Of a stretch of DNA of 42,096 nt, positions 15,038 through 22,908 are shown piece by piece. The number at the start of each line of letters is the position of its first letter. Positions within the stretch are counted from its first letter, which is position 1. Both the position numbers and the translations under genes were made by a program. Source of the stretch: Mycobacterium sp. GA-2829 (GTDB lineage Bacteria > Actinomycetota > Actinomycetes > Mycobacteriales > Mycobacteriaceae); NCBI RefSeq assembly GCF_001499965.1, contig NZ_LQIT01000046.1, positions 1-42,096 of the forward strand, read 5' to 3'. A model generated the notes under the pieces. It saw nothing but the letters and a program-made list of their open reading frames with translations. It made no database searches and was not told the origin of the DNA.

Positions 15038-16267
15038 ATGCTGACACTGAAGGCCGCCGGCTACGTCGACGTCGACACCGGCGAGATCGTCCGGCCCGGC
15101 ATCGTCCGTGTCGAGGGCGACCGGATCGTCGGTGTGGGCAAAGGAGCGGTTGGCCCCGACGATCAGGTGATCGACCTCGGCGACGCGATCCTGCTGCCCG
15201 GTCTGATGGACATGGAGGTCAACCTCCTGATGGGCGGGCGCGGGGAGAACCCCGGCCTGTCCCAGGTGCAGGACGATCCACCGACCCGCGTGCTGCGCGC
15301 GGTGGGCAACGCCAGGCGCACCCTGCGCGCCGGGTTCACCACCGTGCGCAACCTCGGGCTGTTCGTCAAGACCGGCGGCTATCTGCTCGACGTCGCACTC
15401 GGCAAGGCCATCGACGCCGGCTGGATCGACGGACCCCGCATCGTGCCCGCGGGACATGCGATCACGCCCACCGGCGGGCATCTCGATCCGACGATGTTCG
15501 CCGCGTTCATGCCGGGCGCGCTGGAGTTGACGGTCGAGGAGGGCATCGCCAACGGGGTCGACGAGATCCGCAAGGCGGTGCGGTACCAGATCAAGCACGG
15601 TGCCCAGCTGATCAAGGTGTGCGTGTCCGGCGGCGTGATGTCGCTGACCGGTGAGGCAGGCGCACAACACTATTCGGACGAGGAACTCCGGGCGATCGTC
15701 GACGAGGCACACCGCCGCGGGCTGCGGGTGGCCGCGCACACCCACGGCGCCGAAGCGGTCAAGCACGCGGTGGCGTGCGGAATCGACTGCATCGAACACG
15801 GCTTCCTGATGGACGACGAGGCCATTCGGATGCTCGTCGACAACGACCGGTTCCTGGTGACCACCCGGCGACTGGCCGAGTACATGGACGTCTCCAAGGC
15901 CCCACCGGAGTTGCAGGCCAAGGCGGCCGAGATGTTCCCCAAGGCGCGCACGTCGATCAAGGCCGCCTACGAGGCCGGGGTGAAGATCGCCGTCGGTACC
16001 GACGCACCGGCAATCCCGCACGGGCGCAACGCCGATGAACTCGTCACGCTCGTCGAATGGGGTATGCCGCCCGCGGCGGTGCTGCGAGCGGCCACCGTGG
16101 TCGCCGCCGACTTGATCAACGTCACCGACCGCGGCCGGCTGGCCGAGGGTCTGCTCGCCGACATCATCGCCGTCCCGGGAGATCCGTTGTCCGACATCAC
16201 CGTCACCCGGGACGTGAACTTCGTCATGAAAGGCGGAAAGGTCTTCAAGAATGACAGCGCCCATTAG
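15038..16267 (+). CDS. Amidohydrolase-superfamily protein with altered HxH motif
   Basis: A 409-residue protein of the imidazolonepropionase/Xaa-Pro-dipeptidase branch of the amidohydrolase superfamily: a beta-sandwich start (AAGYVDVDTGEIVRPGIVRV), then the TIM barrel. Lys193 (LIKVCVSGG, the carboxylated lysine position), His234 and His236 (AAHTHG), His254 (CIEHGF) and Asp322 (VGTDAP) are all present. The usual HxH after strand 1 (PGLIDMHVHL) is replaced by PGLMDMEVNL, that is Glu60 and Asn62. The alpha-metal site should therefore differ, giving a mono-zinc or altered enzyme. No Shine-Dalgarno is visible because the palindromic element ends just upstream. It overlaps the next gene by 17 bases. 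Confidence 0.85.
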   Translation: MLTLKAAGYVDVDTGEIVRPGIVRVEGDRIVGVGKGAVGPDDQVIDLGDAILLPGLMDMEVNLLMGGRGENPGLSQVQDDPPTRVLRAVGNARRTLRAGFTTVRNLGLFVKTGGYLLDVALGKAIDAGWIDGPRIVPAGHAITPTGGHLDPTMFAAFMPGALELTVEEGIANGVDEIRKAVRYQIKHGAQLIKVCVSGGVMSLTGEAGAQHYSDEELRAIVDEAHRRGLRVAAHTHGAEAVKHAVACGIDCIEHGFLMDDEAIRMLVDNDRFLVTTRRLAEYMDVSKAPPELQAKAAEMFPKARTSIKAAYEAGVKIAVGTDAPAIPHGRNADELVTLVEWGMPPAAVLRAATVVAADLINVTDRGRLAEGLLADIIAVPGDPLSDITVTRDVNFVMKGGKVFKNDSAH

Positions 16268-16697
16268 CGAGAAGCGCCTCGCCGACCACATCGAGATCCA
16301 GCAACTGCTGGCCAAGTACGCAGTCACCATCACCCAAGGTGACATCGACGGGCTGGTGTCGGTGTTCACCCCCGACGGCACCTACAGCGCCTTCGGCTCG
16401 ACCTACACGCTGGCGCGGTTCCCCGAACTCGTCGACGCCGCCCCGAAGGGGTTGTTCATGACCGGGACCTCGCTGGTCACGCTGGACCCGGACGATCCCG
16501 ACAAGGCCACGGGCACACAGCCGTTGTGCTTCATCGAGCACTCGCAGCACGATATGCGCATCGGCTACTACAACGACACGTATGTGCGCACCGACGGCGG
16601 CTGGCGGTTGAAGACCCGCGCCATGACGTTCATCCGGCGCAACGGCGACCACGACTCCGGCCGTCCCCACGCGATCGGAAGGCCCGAAGCCGGATGA
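16251..16697 (+). CDS. SnoaL-like / NTF2-fold protein
   Basis: A 148-residue protein with the NTF2/SnoaL pattern: helix DHIEIQQLLAKYAVTITQGDIDGLVSVFTPDGTYSAFG, then strands ending in YVRTDGGWRLKTRAMTFIRR. Such proteins act as small isomerases, dehydratases or hydrolases, or as beta subunits of ring-hydroxylating oxygenases. Its place four genes after the Rieske alpha subunit makes a partner or cyclase/hydratase role plausible. The ATG lies inside the end of the preceding gene (17-base overlap), and its stop overlaps the ACAD start (ATGA). Confidence 0.78.
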   Translation: MTAPISEKRLADHIEIQQLLAKYAVTITQGDIDGLVSVFTPDGTYSAFGSTYTLARFPELVDAAPKGLFMTGTSLVTLDPDDPDKATGTQPLCFIEHSQHDMRIGYYNDTYVRTDGGWRLKTRAMTFIRRNGDHDSGRPHAIGRPEAG

Positions 16698-17821
16698 CCG
16701 ACCTCGCACAGGCGACCCCCGCGGAATTCCGGTCCCAGCTGGCGGCCTGGCTGGACGCCAACGACCTCTCCCCCGACGGCGACCACTCGCTGGAGGGCCA
16801 CATCCGCCAGTTCGCCCGGGTGCAGCGCGCGCTGTACGACGCCGGGTGGATGCGCTACGGCTGGCCGGAGCGGGCCGGCGGGCTGGGCGGACCGGACATC
16901 CTGCGGGCCATCGTCGGCGAAGAGGTGGTCGGCCGCCGGTTGGCCGAACCGGGTCCGTACTCGATGCTCGAGGTGCTGGCGCCCACGATGATCGACTACG
17001 CCTCCCCCGAACTGGCCGCCGAGATGGTGCCCAAACTGCTCAGCGGCGAAGAGCAATGGTGCCAAGGCTTCTCCGAACCCGGATCGGGTAGCGATCTGGC
17101 GTCGCTGACCACCCGCGCGGTGCAGCAGGGCGACCAGTGGATCGTCAACGGCCAGAAGGTGTGGACGAGTTTCGCCCAGTACTCGCACCGCTGCATCCTG
17201 CTCACCCGCACCGGCGGCCCCGACACCCCGAACCACGAGGCGATCACGGCGTTCTTCGTCGACCTCGACACCCCCGGGATCAGCGCGCGCCCGTTGCGCA
17301 CCATGCACGGCGTCGACGAGTTCTGCGAGGTCTACTTCGACGACGTCGCCGTCGACGCCTCACGCATGCTCGGCAAACCCGGTGAGGGCTGGCGGCTGGC
17401 GATGGATCTGCTGCCCTACGAACGCTCGACGTGCTTCTGGCAGCGGATCGCCTACCTGTACTCGCGGTTCGACGCGCTGGTGGAGGAGGTCAAGCGCGTG
17501 GGGCAGGCCGTCGACGCCGACATGGGCGACGTGTACCTCGCCCTGCACACACTGCGGTGCCGCTCCCGGGCCACCCAGCACCGGTTGGCCGACGGCCACA
17601 AGCTCGGCCCGGACACGTCGATCGACAAGGTGCTGCTGGCCAACGCCGAACAGCTGCTCTACGACACCGCGCGCGATCTGCTGCCCGGTGTCATCGAACT
17701 CGACGACACCGAATGGCGCACCGAGTACCTGTATTCGCGTGCGGCGACCATCTACGGCGGCACTGCCGAGGTGCAGCGCAACATCATCGCCCGCCGGCTG
17801 CTCGACCTCGGGAAGGAGTGA
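16694..17821 (+). CDS. Acyl-CoA dehydrogenase, large subunit of a probable pair
   Basis: A 375-residue ACAD with GWPERAGGLGG, GFSEPGSGSDLAS, WIVNGQKVWTSFAQYS, and the C-terminal TIYGGTAEVQRNIIARRLL. The Glu in LLPYERSTCFWQR fits the catalytic-base position. Two bases after its stop lies a shorter ACAD-like gene. Mycobacteria make alpha2beta2 ACADs from such neighbouring genes (for example FadE28-FadE29 and FadE26-FadE27 in cholesterol side-chain degradation), usually for steroid-like CoA thioesters. The start overlaps the SnoaL stop (ATGA). Confidence 0.88.
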   Translation: MTDLAQATPAEFRSQLAAWLDANDLSPDGDHSLEGHIRQFARVQRALYDAGWMRYGWPERAGGLGGPDILRAIVGEEVVGRRLAEPGPYSMLEVLAPTMIDYASPELAAEMVPKLLSGEEQWCQGFSEPGSGSDLASLTTRAVQQGDQWIVNGQKVWTSFAQYSHRCILLTRTGGPDTPNHEAITAFFVDLDTPGISARPLRTMHGVDEFCEVYFDDVAVDASRMLGKPGEGWRLAMDLLPYERSTCFWQRIAYLYSRFDALVEEVKRVGQAVDADMGDVYLALHTLRCRSRATQHRLADGHKLGPDTSIDKVLLANAEQLLYDTARDLLPGVIELDDTEWRTEYLYSRAATIYGGTAEVQRNIIARRLLDLGKE

Positions 17822-17823
17822 TC

Positions 17824-18624
17824 GTGGACCAGCAGTCACTCGACATGCTCGAAGCGTCGCTGCGCAAGACCATGCTGTCGACGTCGGGACCCGAACTCGA
17901 CGCCGCGCTGACCGAACTGGGCTGGGCCGAGATGCTGTCGTTGCAGCCCGATACCGCGGTACCGTTGGTCTTCCGCCTGCTCGGCGAAACCGGTTCGCAT
18001 GCATCGGTTCTGGTGGACGTGGTGCTGCACGCGACCGGTAACACGATCGGCGACACCGTCGAACTGCCGCTGCCGTACGCGGGCAACCAGTGGGTCGTGT
18101 GGGACAGGATCAGCGCCGAGAGCATCGATCCGACCCTGGGCGGGCTGCCGCTGCGCCGCGAGGAGGAGGGCTACCCGATCCGGGTCGCCGAGGCCCGGGT
18201 TGCGGTGGGCTGGTGGCTGGTCGGATCGGCGCGGGCGATGCTCGCACTGGCACGTCAGCACGCACTGGACCGGGTGCAGTTCGGCAAGCCGATCGCACAG
18301 TTCCAGGCCGTGCGGCACCGGTTGGCCGAGACGCTGGTGGCCATCGAGGGCGCCGAGGCGACACTGACGCTGCCGGGTTCGGAGAACCCCGACCTGACCG
18401 CACTGCTCGGCAAGGCTGCAGCGGGTAAGGCCGCGCTGACGGCGGCGAAGAACTGCCAGCAGGTGCTCGGCGGTATCGGGTTCACCGCGGAGCACGACCT
18501 GCACGTGCACGTGAAGCGCGCGCTGGTGCTCGACGGGTTGCTGGGCAGCTCACGGGAACTCACCCGCCGCGCGGGTGCGGGGCTGCGGGCGCGGGGTTCG
18601 GCCCCTCGCCTGGTCGAGCTCTAA
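17824..18624 (+). CDS. Short acyl-CoA dehydrogenase-like partner subunit
   Basis: A 266-residue ACAD-fold protein, well below the family's usual 370-400. The C-terminal helical domain is intact (ALDRVQFGKPIAQFQAVRH near 140-158, CQQVLGGIGFTAEHDLHVHVKR near 212-233). The N-terminal helical domain and the FAD-binding middle are reduced, with no TEPGSGSD motif. It therefore probably cannot act alone and forms a heteromer with the preceding ACAD. The GTG start at 17824 lies five bases after AAGGAG. It ends the + strand operon, and its TAA directly abuts the stop of the convergent LysR gene. Confidence 0.8.
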   Translation: MDQQSLDMLEASLRKTMLSTSGPELDAALTELGWAEMLSLQPDTAVPLVFRLLGETGSHASVLVDVVLHATGNTIGDTVELPLPYAGNQWVVWDRISAESIDPTLGGLPLRREEEGYPIRVAEARVAVGWWLVGSARAMLALARQHALDRVQFGKPIAQFQAVRHRLAETLVAIEGAEATLTLPGSENPDLTALLGKAAAGKAALTAAKNCQQVLGGIGFTAEHDLHVHVKRALVLDGLLGSSRELTRRAGAGLRARGSAPRLVEL

Positions 18625-19542
18625 CTAGAGTCGCCCGCCGACCGTCGGCAGGGTCTGCAGTACCACGGCGACGGCGGGGCCGGCCCGGTCCGCGCCGGGC
18701 AGCACCGCCGCGCCCATGTCCCGCACGGCCGCGGGGTCGGCGAGCGTGATCTGCCGACAGCCCTGCGGCGGCGTGGTCTCGGGCGGCACGATGGCCACGC
18801 CCAGGCCAGAGGCCACCAGACCGCGGACCGTGTGCAGATCCTCCCCCTCGAACGCGATGTCCGGGCTCACCGCACTGGCGGCGAACAGTTCGTCGACCGT
18901 TCCGCGCAAACCCCAGCCCGGTTTCATCGTGATGAACGGTTCACCGGCGAGTTCGCTTGTGCGCACGGAGGATCGGTGCGCCCAGCGGTGGTCCTCGGCG
19001 ACGAGCACGCACAGCGGTTCGTCGAAGAGGTGCAGGACCTGCAGCCCCTTCGGCGGCGGGCGAAGCCGCGAGACGAGCGCGATGTCGGTCTCGCCGTCGG
19101 TCAGCTTGTCCAGGCAGATCCGCCGGGCGCCCTGGGACAGCACGAACCGCACGCCGGGGTGGGTGCGGCGGACCGTCCGGATCAGCTCGGGCACGTAGCG
19201 CTCCCCCAACGAGGTCTGGAACGCCAGCCGCACCGTCGCGCGGGCCAGCTCGTGGCGGGCCTGCAGCACCTCCACCCCATCGGTCACCGCGTCGATCGCG
19301 CGCTGCGCATGCGGGAGGAACGCCCTGGCGGCGTCGGTGAGCCGGATGCCCCGGCCCGCGGTCTCGACCAGCGGTACGCCGAGCCGGTCCTCGAGCCGGC
19401 GCACGATCCGGCTCACCGTCGGCTGCGGCATGCCGAGCATGGCCGCCGCCGTCGTCACGTGTTCGACCTCGCCGAGGGCGACGAGGACCGGCAGATACGG
19501 CAGGACCGCGCCGACCGTGTCGCCGGGCCCGCCGTTTCTCAT
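18625..19542 (-). CDS. LysR family transcriptional regulator
   Basis: A 305-residue LysR regulator with an N-terminal winged helix-turn-helix (HVTTAAAMLGMPQPTVSRIVRRLEDRLG, about residues 26-53) followed by the periplasmic-binding-like effector domain (VRLAFQTSLGERYVPELIRTV onward). The ATG at 19542 is chosen over an upstream start that would intrude on the divergent MFS promoter. The 71-base gap to the MFS gene has an A/T-rich segment (ATGCATTGGACATATGAT, 19572-19589) where a LysR box would be expected. LysR-MFS divergent pairs usually mean ligand-controlled export or uptake. The ligand is unknown. Confidence 0.87.
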   Translation of the reverse strand: MRNGGPGDTVGAVLPYLPVLVALGEVEHVTTAAAMLGMPQPTVSRIVRRLEDRLGVPLVETAGRGIRLTDAARAFLPHAQRAIDAVTDGVEVLQARHELARATVRLAFQTSLGERYVPELIRTVRRTHPGVRFVLSQGARRICLDKLTDGETDIALVSRLRPPPKGLQVLHLFDEPLCVLVAEDHRWAHRSSVRTSELAGEPFITMKPGWGLRGTVDELFAASAVSPDIAFEGEDLHTVRGLVASGLGVAIVPPETTPPQGCRQITLADPAAVRDMGAAVLPGADRAGPAVAVVLQTLPTVGGRL

Positions 19543-19613
19543 GTCGATAGCGTATGGGACAGCGCACTCACATGCATTGGACATATGATTCCGGGCTTCC
19601 TACCGTCGGGGCC

Positions 19614-20798
19614 ATGCGCTCGTCCGGTTCCCCCACCGCGGTGCGCCCCGCCGTCTCGGGCGCCGAGCGCCGGCTGTCGGTGGCGCTGTGGTGCGCGGGC
19701 CTTGCGGCGTTCTCGTTGATGTACGCCCCGCAGGGGCTGTTGACCGAGATCGTGCGCGACACCGGCCTCGACGCGTCCCGGGTGTCGCTGCTGGTGTCGG
19801 CGTCGACGCTGGGGCTCGCGGCCTCGGTGCTGCCGTGGGCGTGGCTGTCCGACCGGATCGGTCGCCGTACGGCCATGCGGGTCGCGGCGGCGGGCGCCAC
19901 CGTGACCGCGGTGGCCGTGCCGTGGCTGCCCACCTTCGACGCGCTGCTGGCCGGCCGGTTCCTGCAGGGCGTCGCGCTGGGCGGGATCCCGGCACTGGCG
20001 ATCGCACTCGTCCACGAGACCGCGCCGGCCGCCCGCACGGCGGCCGCCGCGGGACGCTACGTCGCCGCCACCTCGCTGGGCGGGCTCAGCGGACGTCTGG
20101 TGGTGGTCCCGCTGGCCCAGCAGCTCGGCTGGCGGTGGTCGCTGATGGCGCTCGCCGCGGCGTGTGCGGTCCTGATGATCGTGATGGCCGCCGCGCTGCC
20201 CCCGAGCCCGCACCCCAGCCGGCGCGACGACCCGGGTGGCAGCACGCTGGCCCATCTGCGCGACCCCGGCATGCTGGCGTTGTTCGCGATCGGCAGCACC
20301 CTGATCGGCGGGATGGTCGCGGTCTTCAACTACCTGCCCTTCCGGCTGGAGGCGCCGCCATACGCGCTGAGCCCGACGGTGGTGTCGCTGATCTTCTTCG
20401 CCTACCTCGGCGGCACTGCCGGGTCCCGCGCCGCGGGACGCCTGACCCGGCGTCTCGGCGCGGTCCCCGTGCTGACGCTCGGGTGTCTGTTGCTCGCCGG
20501 GGGTGCGGCGGCGACGATCGCCGCACCGCTGCCCGTCGTCGCGTTCGGTGTCGTGGCGCTCACCGCGGGGTTGTTCCTCGGCCATGCCGTGGCGACGCAC
20601 CTCGTGGCCGCCCGGGCCGACCGCGGCCGCGCCCAGGCCGGCGCGCTGTACAACATCAGCTACTACGCGGGGTCCAGCGTGTTCGGGTGGCTGGGCGGGC
20701 TGATGTGGCTGTCAGCCGGATGGGTCGGCGTCGCCGCGATGGTGGTCGGCCTCGGGACCGTCGCGCTCTGGCTGACCCTGCGCGTGCGGGCTACTTGA
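19614..20798 (+). CDS. MFS transporter (YnfM-like, 12 TM)
   Basis: A 394-residue major facilitator protein with about 12 hydrophobic helices. The family signature between TM2 and TM3 reads SDRIGRRTAMR. A central cytoplasmic loop rich in Pro and Arg (PPSPHPSRRDD) divides two six-helix halves. It resembles the YnfM/bicyclomycin-type drug:proton antiporters, but the substrate is not deducible. It is divergent from a LysR gene, which probably controls it. Its last eight bases overlap the end of the convergent enoyl-CoA hydratase gene. The start ATG at 19614 gives a short basic N-terminus before TM1. Confidence 0.87.
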   Translation: MRSSGSPTAVRPAVSGAERRLSVALWCAGLAAFSLMYAPQGLLTEIVRDTGLDASRVSLLVSASTLGLAASVLPWAWLSDRIGRRTAMRVAAAGATVTAVAVPWLPTFDALLAGRFLQGVALGGIPALAIALVHETAPAARTAAAAGRYVAATSLGGLSGRLVVVPLAQQLGWRWSLMALAAACAVLMIVMAAALPPSPHPSRRDDPGGSTLAHLRDPGMLALFAIGSTLIGGMVAVFNYLPFRLEAPPYALSPTVVSLIFFAYLGGTAGSRAAGRLTRRLGAVPVLTLGCLLLAGGAAATIAAPLPVVAFGVVALTAGLFLGHAVATHLVAARADRGRAQAGALYNISYYAGSSVFGWLGGLMWLSAGWVGVAAMVVGLGTVALWLTLRVRAT

Positions 20799-21573
20799 CC
20801 GTGCTCTTCATCTTGTCGAGGTCGACCAGCACCGGCCAGCCGCCGACGCTGAGCGCGTTGCCGTGTCCGGTCTGGTGGATGTCGAACACCGACTGGATGG
20901 CCGCGTAGAACCCCTGCACGTCGAGCGTCTGATTGACCGCCCGCTTGGCCTGGCGCAACGCGAACGGCGGCATCGTGGCGATCTGCTCGGCCAGTGCGCG
21001 GGTTTCGGCGTCGAGGTCGTCGCGGGGCACGACGCGGTTGACCATCCCGGTGCGCTCGGCCTCCTCCGCGGTCAGCGGTCGGCCGGTGAACAGGATCTCC
21101 TTGGCCTTACGCGGCCCCAATTCCCAAGTGTGGCCGTGGTATTCGACGCCGCCGATCCCCATCAGCGCCACCGGGTCGGAGAACAGCGCATCGTCGGCGG
21201 CGATGATCAGGTCGCACGGCCAGCACAGCATCAACCCGCCGGAGATGCAGCGCCCCTGCACCGCGGCGATCGACGGTTTGGGCACGTTGCGCCACCGCAG
21301 CGTGTACTCGAGGTAGCGCTTGGATTCGTGGGCGATGATGAAGTCGAGCGTGATCTTGTCCGGGACGGGCCCGCCGCCCCGCAGGTCGTGCCCGGCGGAG
21401 AAGTGTTTCCCGTTGGCCCGCAACACGATCACCACCACCTCGGGGTCCTCGGCGGCGCGGGTCCACGCCGCGTCGAGCTCGTCGAGCAGTTCGGTGTTCT
21501 GCGCGTTGGCCACGTCGGGCCGGTTCAGCGAGATGGTCGCGATCTTGTCGGCGACCTCGTAGTCGATGTACAC
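20791..21573 (-). CDS. Enoyl-CoA hydratase/isomerase (crotonase family)
   Basis: A 260-residue crotonase. Oxyanion-hole segments are KHFSAGHDL (about 56-64) and GRCISGGLMLCW (about 107-118), followed by DPVALMGIGGVEYHGH, in which the Glu of GVEYH could be an active-site acid. The C-terminal trimerisation helices are present. The GTG start at 21573 follows AGGGGAAG. It lies eight bases after the ACAD stop, so the pair would carry out dehydrogenation then hydration. Several mycobacterial EchA proteins share the MGIGGVEYHGH variant, so the exact reaction (hydratase or isomerase) is open. Confidence 0.88.
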   Translation of the reverse strand: MYIDYEVADKIATISLNRPDVANAQNTELLDELDAAWTRAAEDPEVVVIVLRANGKHFSAGHDLRGGGPVPDKITLDFIIAHESKRYLEYTLRWRNVPKPSIAAVQGRCISGGLMLCWPCDLIIAADDALFSDPVALMGIGGVEYHGHTWELGPRKAKEILFTGRPLTAEEAERTGMVNRVVPRDDLDAETRALAEQIATMPPFALRQAKRAVNQTLDVQGFYAAIQSVFDIHQTGHGNALSVGGWPVLVDLDKMKSTVK

Positions 21574-21581
21574 GTCTTCCC

Positions 21582-22760
21582 CTAACTCCTGGGCAGCCCG
21601 AGCGTGCGCTGGGCGATGATGTTGCGCTGGATCTCCGACGTCCCGCCCGCGATGGTGCCGGCGAAGGTACGGGTGTACCGCTCGAACCAGCCGCATGAGT
21701 AGGCGTCGAGGTTGAGCGGGGTCCACGGGCCGACGGTGGTCGGGTGCGCCAGACCGTCGGCGCCGACCGCGTCGAGTGCGTGTTCGGTGGCGCGCTGCCC
21801 GGCTTCGGAGCCGAGCAGTTTGAGCACCGACAGCGCCCCGGCGTCCTCGACTCCCCTGGCCGCGCGCGCCAACGCCACGGACCCGAGCAGCCGCACCGCC
21901 ACCGAGTCCATCGCCATCGTCGCGTAGCGGTCGCGGTCCAGCGCGGTGCGCGCCGGAAAGTCCTCGACGAGATCCTGCAGCCGGTCGGCGTAACTCAGCC
22001 ACAGCATCGTGCGCTCGTGACCCAACGATCCGTTGGCCACCCGCCAGCCGTCGTTCTCGGCGCCGATGAGGTTCTCCGCGGGCACCTCGACGTCGGTGAA
22101 GAACACCTCGTTGAAGTCGAGTTCGTCGGCGTCGCAGATCGAGGCGAACGGCCGCCGCACCACCCCGGGTGAATCGGTGGGGATCATCAGCACGCTGATC
22201 CCCCGGTGTTTGGCCGCGTCGGGATCGGTCCGCACGAACGTCAGGATCACGTCGGCCTCGCTGGCGCCCGACGTCCAGACCTTCTGGCCGTTGACGACGT
22301 AGGTGCCGGCGTCGGTGCGCACGGCCCTGGTGCGCAGCGACGCGAGATCCGAACCGGCGCCGGGTTCGCTCATCCCCAGCGCGGCGGTGATCTCGGCGCG
22401 CAGGATCGGCACCGCCCACGTGCGCTGTTGTTCGGGCGTGCCGAACGAGATCAGCGAGGCGGCGATGATGCCGACACCCTGCGGGTTGAAGCTGTGGTAG
22501 ATCCGGCGCCGCGACAGTTCGAGCTGGTAGGCGTACTGCTGCAGGATCGTGGCGTTGCGACCGCCGAACTCGGGCGGGTGGCCGGGCAGCAGCCAGCCGT
22601 TGTCGAACAGCAGTCGCTGCCAGCGGCGGGCCCACTCAGGCAGATCGGCGGAGGACCGGGGGCGCTCGCTGGCGTCGGCCTCGGCGGGCTGGTGGGCGTC
22701 GAGAAACGCCACGAATTCGTCCCGGAAGGCTTCGACGTCGTCGTCGACAGTCAGCTGCAC
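21582..22760 (-). CDS. Acyl-CoA dehydrogenase (FadE family)
   Basis: A 392-residue ACAD with HPPEFGGRNAT, GMSEPGAGSDLASLRTRA, YVVNGQKVWTSGASEAD and, at the C-terminus, FAGTIAGGTSEIQRNIIAQRTLGLPRS, a typical FadE ending. The Glu of GSLGHERTMLW (about 244) is in the catalytic position used by this subgroup. The GTG start follows GGGAG. Upstream, a TTGTGC-N17-TAGTAT promoter has its -10 box inside the GAGAA-N5-TTCTC palindrome, so the gene should be tightly repressed by the divergent TetR. It forms an operon with the enoyl-CoA hydratase. Confidence 0.9.
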   Translation of the reverse strand: MQLTVDDDVEAFRDEFVAFLDAHQPAEADASERPRSSADLPEWARRWQRLLFDNGWLLPGHPPEFGGRNATILQQYAYQLELSRRRIYHSFNPQGVGIIAASLISFGTPEQQRTWAVPILRAEITAALGMSEPGAGSDLASLRTRAVRTDAGTYVVNGQKVWTSGASEADVILTFVRTDPDAAKHRGISVLMIPTDSPGVVRRPFASICDADELDFNEVFFTDVEVPAENLIGAENDGWRVANGSLGHERTMLWLSYADRLQDLVEDFPARTALDRDRYATMAMDSVAVRLLGSVALARAARGVEDAGALSVLKLLGSEAGQRATEHALDAVGADGLAHPTTVGPWTPLNLDAYSCGWFERYTRTFAGTIAGGTSEIQRNIIAQRTLGLPRS

Positions 22761-22809
22761 GGCACTCCCGGGTCTGTTCTCAGGGGAAACGCTTCTCTAA
22801 TGCGTAATC

Positions 22810-22826
22810 CGAGAATACTATTCTCG
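22810..22826. promoter_or_regulatory. Palindromic operator in the ACAD/TetR divergent region
   Basis: CGAGAATACTATTCTCG is a perfect dyad with 6-base arms and a 5-base centre. It covers the -10 box of the ACAD promoter and lies about 83 bases before the nearest TetR start codon considered. It shares its core with the sites at 12721 and 41438. Extra half-sites TTCTCA (22777) and TTCTC (22793) lie nearby. Confidence 0.65.
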
Positions 22827-22843
22827 TCATGAGGAAGGCACAA
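22815..22843 (-). promoter_or_regulatory. Predicted promoter of the ACAD/enoyl-CoA hydratase operon
   Basis: On the - strand, TTGTGC (22843-22838) and TAGTAT (22820-22815) are spaced by 17 bases. The -10 box is inside the palindromic operator, so binding there would block RNA polymerase. Confidence 0.5.
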
Positions 22844-22908
22844 TCTCCGACACGTTGGCCGCGAGGGGGGCTCGGACCGCAATGCCCAGGCGTTCTCCGG
22901 TACAGTTC

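Noticed and set aside
20791..22635. Frame joining enoyl-CoA hydratase to an upstream Arg-rich extension of more than 350 residues
   Set aside because: The extension is out of frame with, and overlaps, the ACAD gene. A GTG at 21573 with a good ribosome-binding site gives a normal 260-aa hydratase.
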